This document shows positions 5,652-6,364 of a stretch of 6,364 nucleotides of DNA, piece after piece. The stretch is from JAWKWH01 sp041582695. Its GTDB lineage: Bacteria > Pseudomonadota > Alphaproteobacteria > Rhizobiales > Rhizobiaceae. The stretch is taken from assembly GCA_041582695.1 (NCBI GenBank), contig JBFIBB010000204.1, forward strand, positions 1-6,364, read 5' to 3'. Positions within the stretch are counted from its first letter, which is position 1, and every line of letters starts with the position of its first letter. The notes under the pieces are model-generated. The model did not search any database, was not told the origin of the DNA, and saw only the letters and a program-made list of their open reading frames with translations. The position numbers were made by a program, and so were the translations under genes.

Positions 5652-5677
5652 TCAGACCACCGTTGCTTTGGTCCGAT
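5651..5677. promoter_or_regulatory. 27-bp dyad abutting the -35 box of the outer-membrane protein promoter
   Basis: ATCAGACCA (5651-5659) and TGGTCCGAT (5669-5677) are inverted repeats matching at 8 of 9 positions, with a 9-base spacer. They end exactly at the -35 hexamer, the usual place for a class II activator or for a repressor that blocks polymerase. The regulator is unknown. Confidence 0.35.
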
Positions 5678-5897
5678 ACTGGAAACCTGTTGCCAAAATA
5701 TCACATGGCGGCGGGAGGGATTCGGGTTTTGATGCGTCGGTCTGGGCATATTGAGTGTCATGGGGCGAATAGCGCGCTCCAGAATTGCGATAGAACTTGG
5801 CGTATCCTGATCTTGGTGCTTTGATTGAGGCGCGGCTCGGCTGTTGCGGACACCGTGGGGGCAAAAAACATCCGGGCGAGGACGGGGAATATTTCAT
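5678..5897. other. divergent intergenic region without a supported gene
   Basis: Together with 5591-5677 this makes 307 bases between two divergent genes. I see no open frame here with a ribosome site and family resemblance. For the plus-strand synthase gene, no -35/-10 pair with correct spacing stands out; the only clear element is its ribosome site GGGGA at 5884-5888. Confidence 0.5.
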
Positions 5898-6364
5898 ATG
5901 GGGCAGAGCAGATCAGATTTGCGCGACTACGTTCTGCACCGCGGCCGTTTCGAAGGTAGCGCGCTCGCAAAGGATGGCGGTCCCTGGTTTGCCGAGGTCG
6001 ACCGGCTGAAATCACGGATCGAGGCGTCGGGAGGCAAATGGCGCAGTTTCTCCCATTACGATTATCTCGGGCTGTCGAACCATCCCGCCATCGCCGAAGC
6101 TGCAACGGAGGCCCTGCACCGGTTCGGACCCGGCGTCGGTGCTTCGCGCCTGGTGGGAGGGGAGCGTTCGGCGCAGCGTGAGTTTGAAGCCGATATTGCC
6201 GCCTTTTTGGGTATGGGTGCATCGCTTACCCTCATCAGTGGATATCTGACCAACTATTCGATCATTCCGCATCTGATCGGCAAGCGCGACCTGATCGTCT
6301 ATGACGAGCTTTGCCACAACAGCCTGTTGATGGGCATCGCAGCGAGTGGCGCCATGGCGATACC
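5898..6364 (+). CDS. PLP-dependent alpha-oxoamine synthase (BioF/KBL/SPT family), N-terminal part
   Basis: The first 155 codons are present; the gene runs off the right edge, and the catalytic Lys region lies beyond it. The family joins an amino acid to an acyl thioester with loss of CO2, using pyridoxal phosphate. Diagnostic stretches are YDYLGLSNHP (54-63), GPGVGASRLVGGER (77-90), the segment FEADIAAFLG (96-105), LISGYLTNY (112-120) and DLIVYDELCHNSLLMG (131-146). His140 is expected to stack on the cofactor ring. Where many family members have 'x-x-H-x-x-L/V-E', this protein has Gln93 (SAQREFE). The ATG at 5898 has GGGGA nine bases upstream. It could be 8-amino-7-oxononanoate synthase, 2-amino-3-ketobutyrate ligase, serine palmitoyltransferase, or a capsule-linked relative (RkpG/WcbT type). 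The nearby polysaccharide permease makes the last attractive, but the fragment does not settle it. Confidence 0.85.
   Translation, partial: MGQSRSDLRDYVLHRGRFEGSALAKDGGPWFAEVDRLKSRIEASGGKWRSFSHYDYLGLSNHPAIAEAATEALHRFGPGVGASRLVGGERSAQREFEADIAAFLGMGASLTLISGYLTNYSIIPHLIGKRDLIVYDELCHNSLLMGIAASGAMAI

Noticed and set aside
5342..5824. Plus-strand open frame of 160 codons spanning the outer-membrane protein start and the divergent region
   Set aside because: It overlaps a real gene with a signal peptide, promoter and ribosome site on the other strand, and has low-complexity composition without motifs.

Overview
The window looks like an alphaproteobacterial chromosome, possibly a sphingomonad/erythrobacter or rhizobial relative. 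This is judged from the moderately high GC, the fused CysNC, the Omp25/RopB-like outer-membrane barrel and the gene neighbourhood; the species cannot be named from the sequence alone. Seven protein genes are supported, two of them cut by the window edges. No tRNA, rRNA, CRISPR array, insertion sequence or phage gene is visible.

Layout. The left edge (1-173, minus) is the N-terminus of an ABC-2 type permease of the kind that exports capsular polysaccharide or LPS. Diverging from it is a zeta-class glutathione transferase / maleylacetoacetate isomerase (387-1037, plus). It converges, with a 22-base gap, on a minus-strand operon cysD-cysNC-cysQ (4678 down to 1060). Both junctions in this operon are TGATG overlaps. 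Upstream of cysD is a compact regulatory region: a palindrome near the expected activator position, a -10-like box with no good -35, a GC dyad, and a 48-base segment that folds into a strong hairpin. Next comes an intrinsic terminator plus an extra perfect hairpin, which close a separate minus-strand gene for a secreted outer-membrane beta-barrel protein (5590 to 4946) with its own recognisable promoter. A divergent region of about 300 bases leads to the start of a plus-strand PLP-dependent alpha-oxoamine synthase (5898 to the right edge).

How the genes may work together. CysD and CysN make adenosine 5'-phosphosulfate (APS) from ATP and sulfate, the CysC domain phosphorylates it to PAPS, and CysQ removes the 3'-phosphate from the PAP left after sulfuryl transfer or reduction. 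No sulfite or PAPS reductase gene is in the window. A polysaccharide-type exporter flanks one side, and an alpha-oxoamine synthase of the type also found in capsule loci (RkpG/WcbT-like, inferred) flanks the other. The most interesting reading is therefore a surface-glycan locus with its own PAPS supply for sulfation. No sulfotransferase is visible here, so this remains an inference; ordinary assimilatory cysteine synthesis is the conservative alternative. The best candidate for something undescribed is the structured cysD leader.
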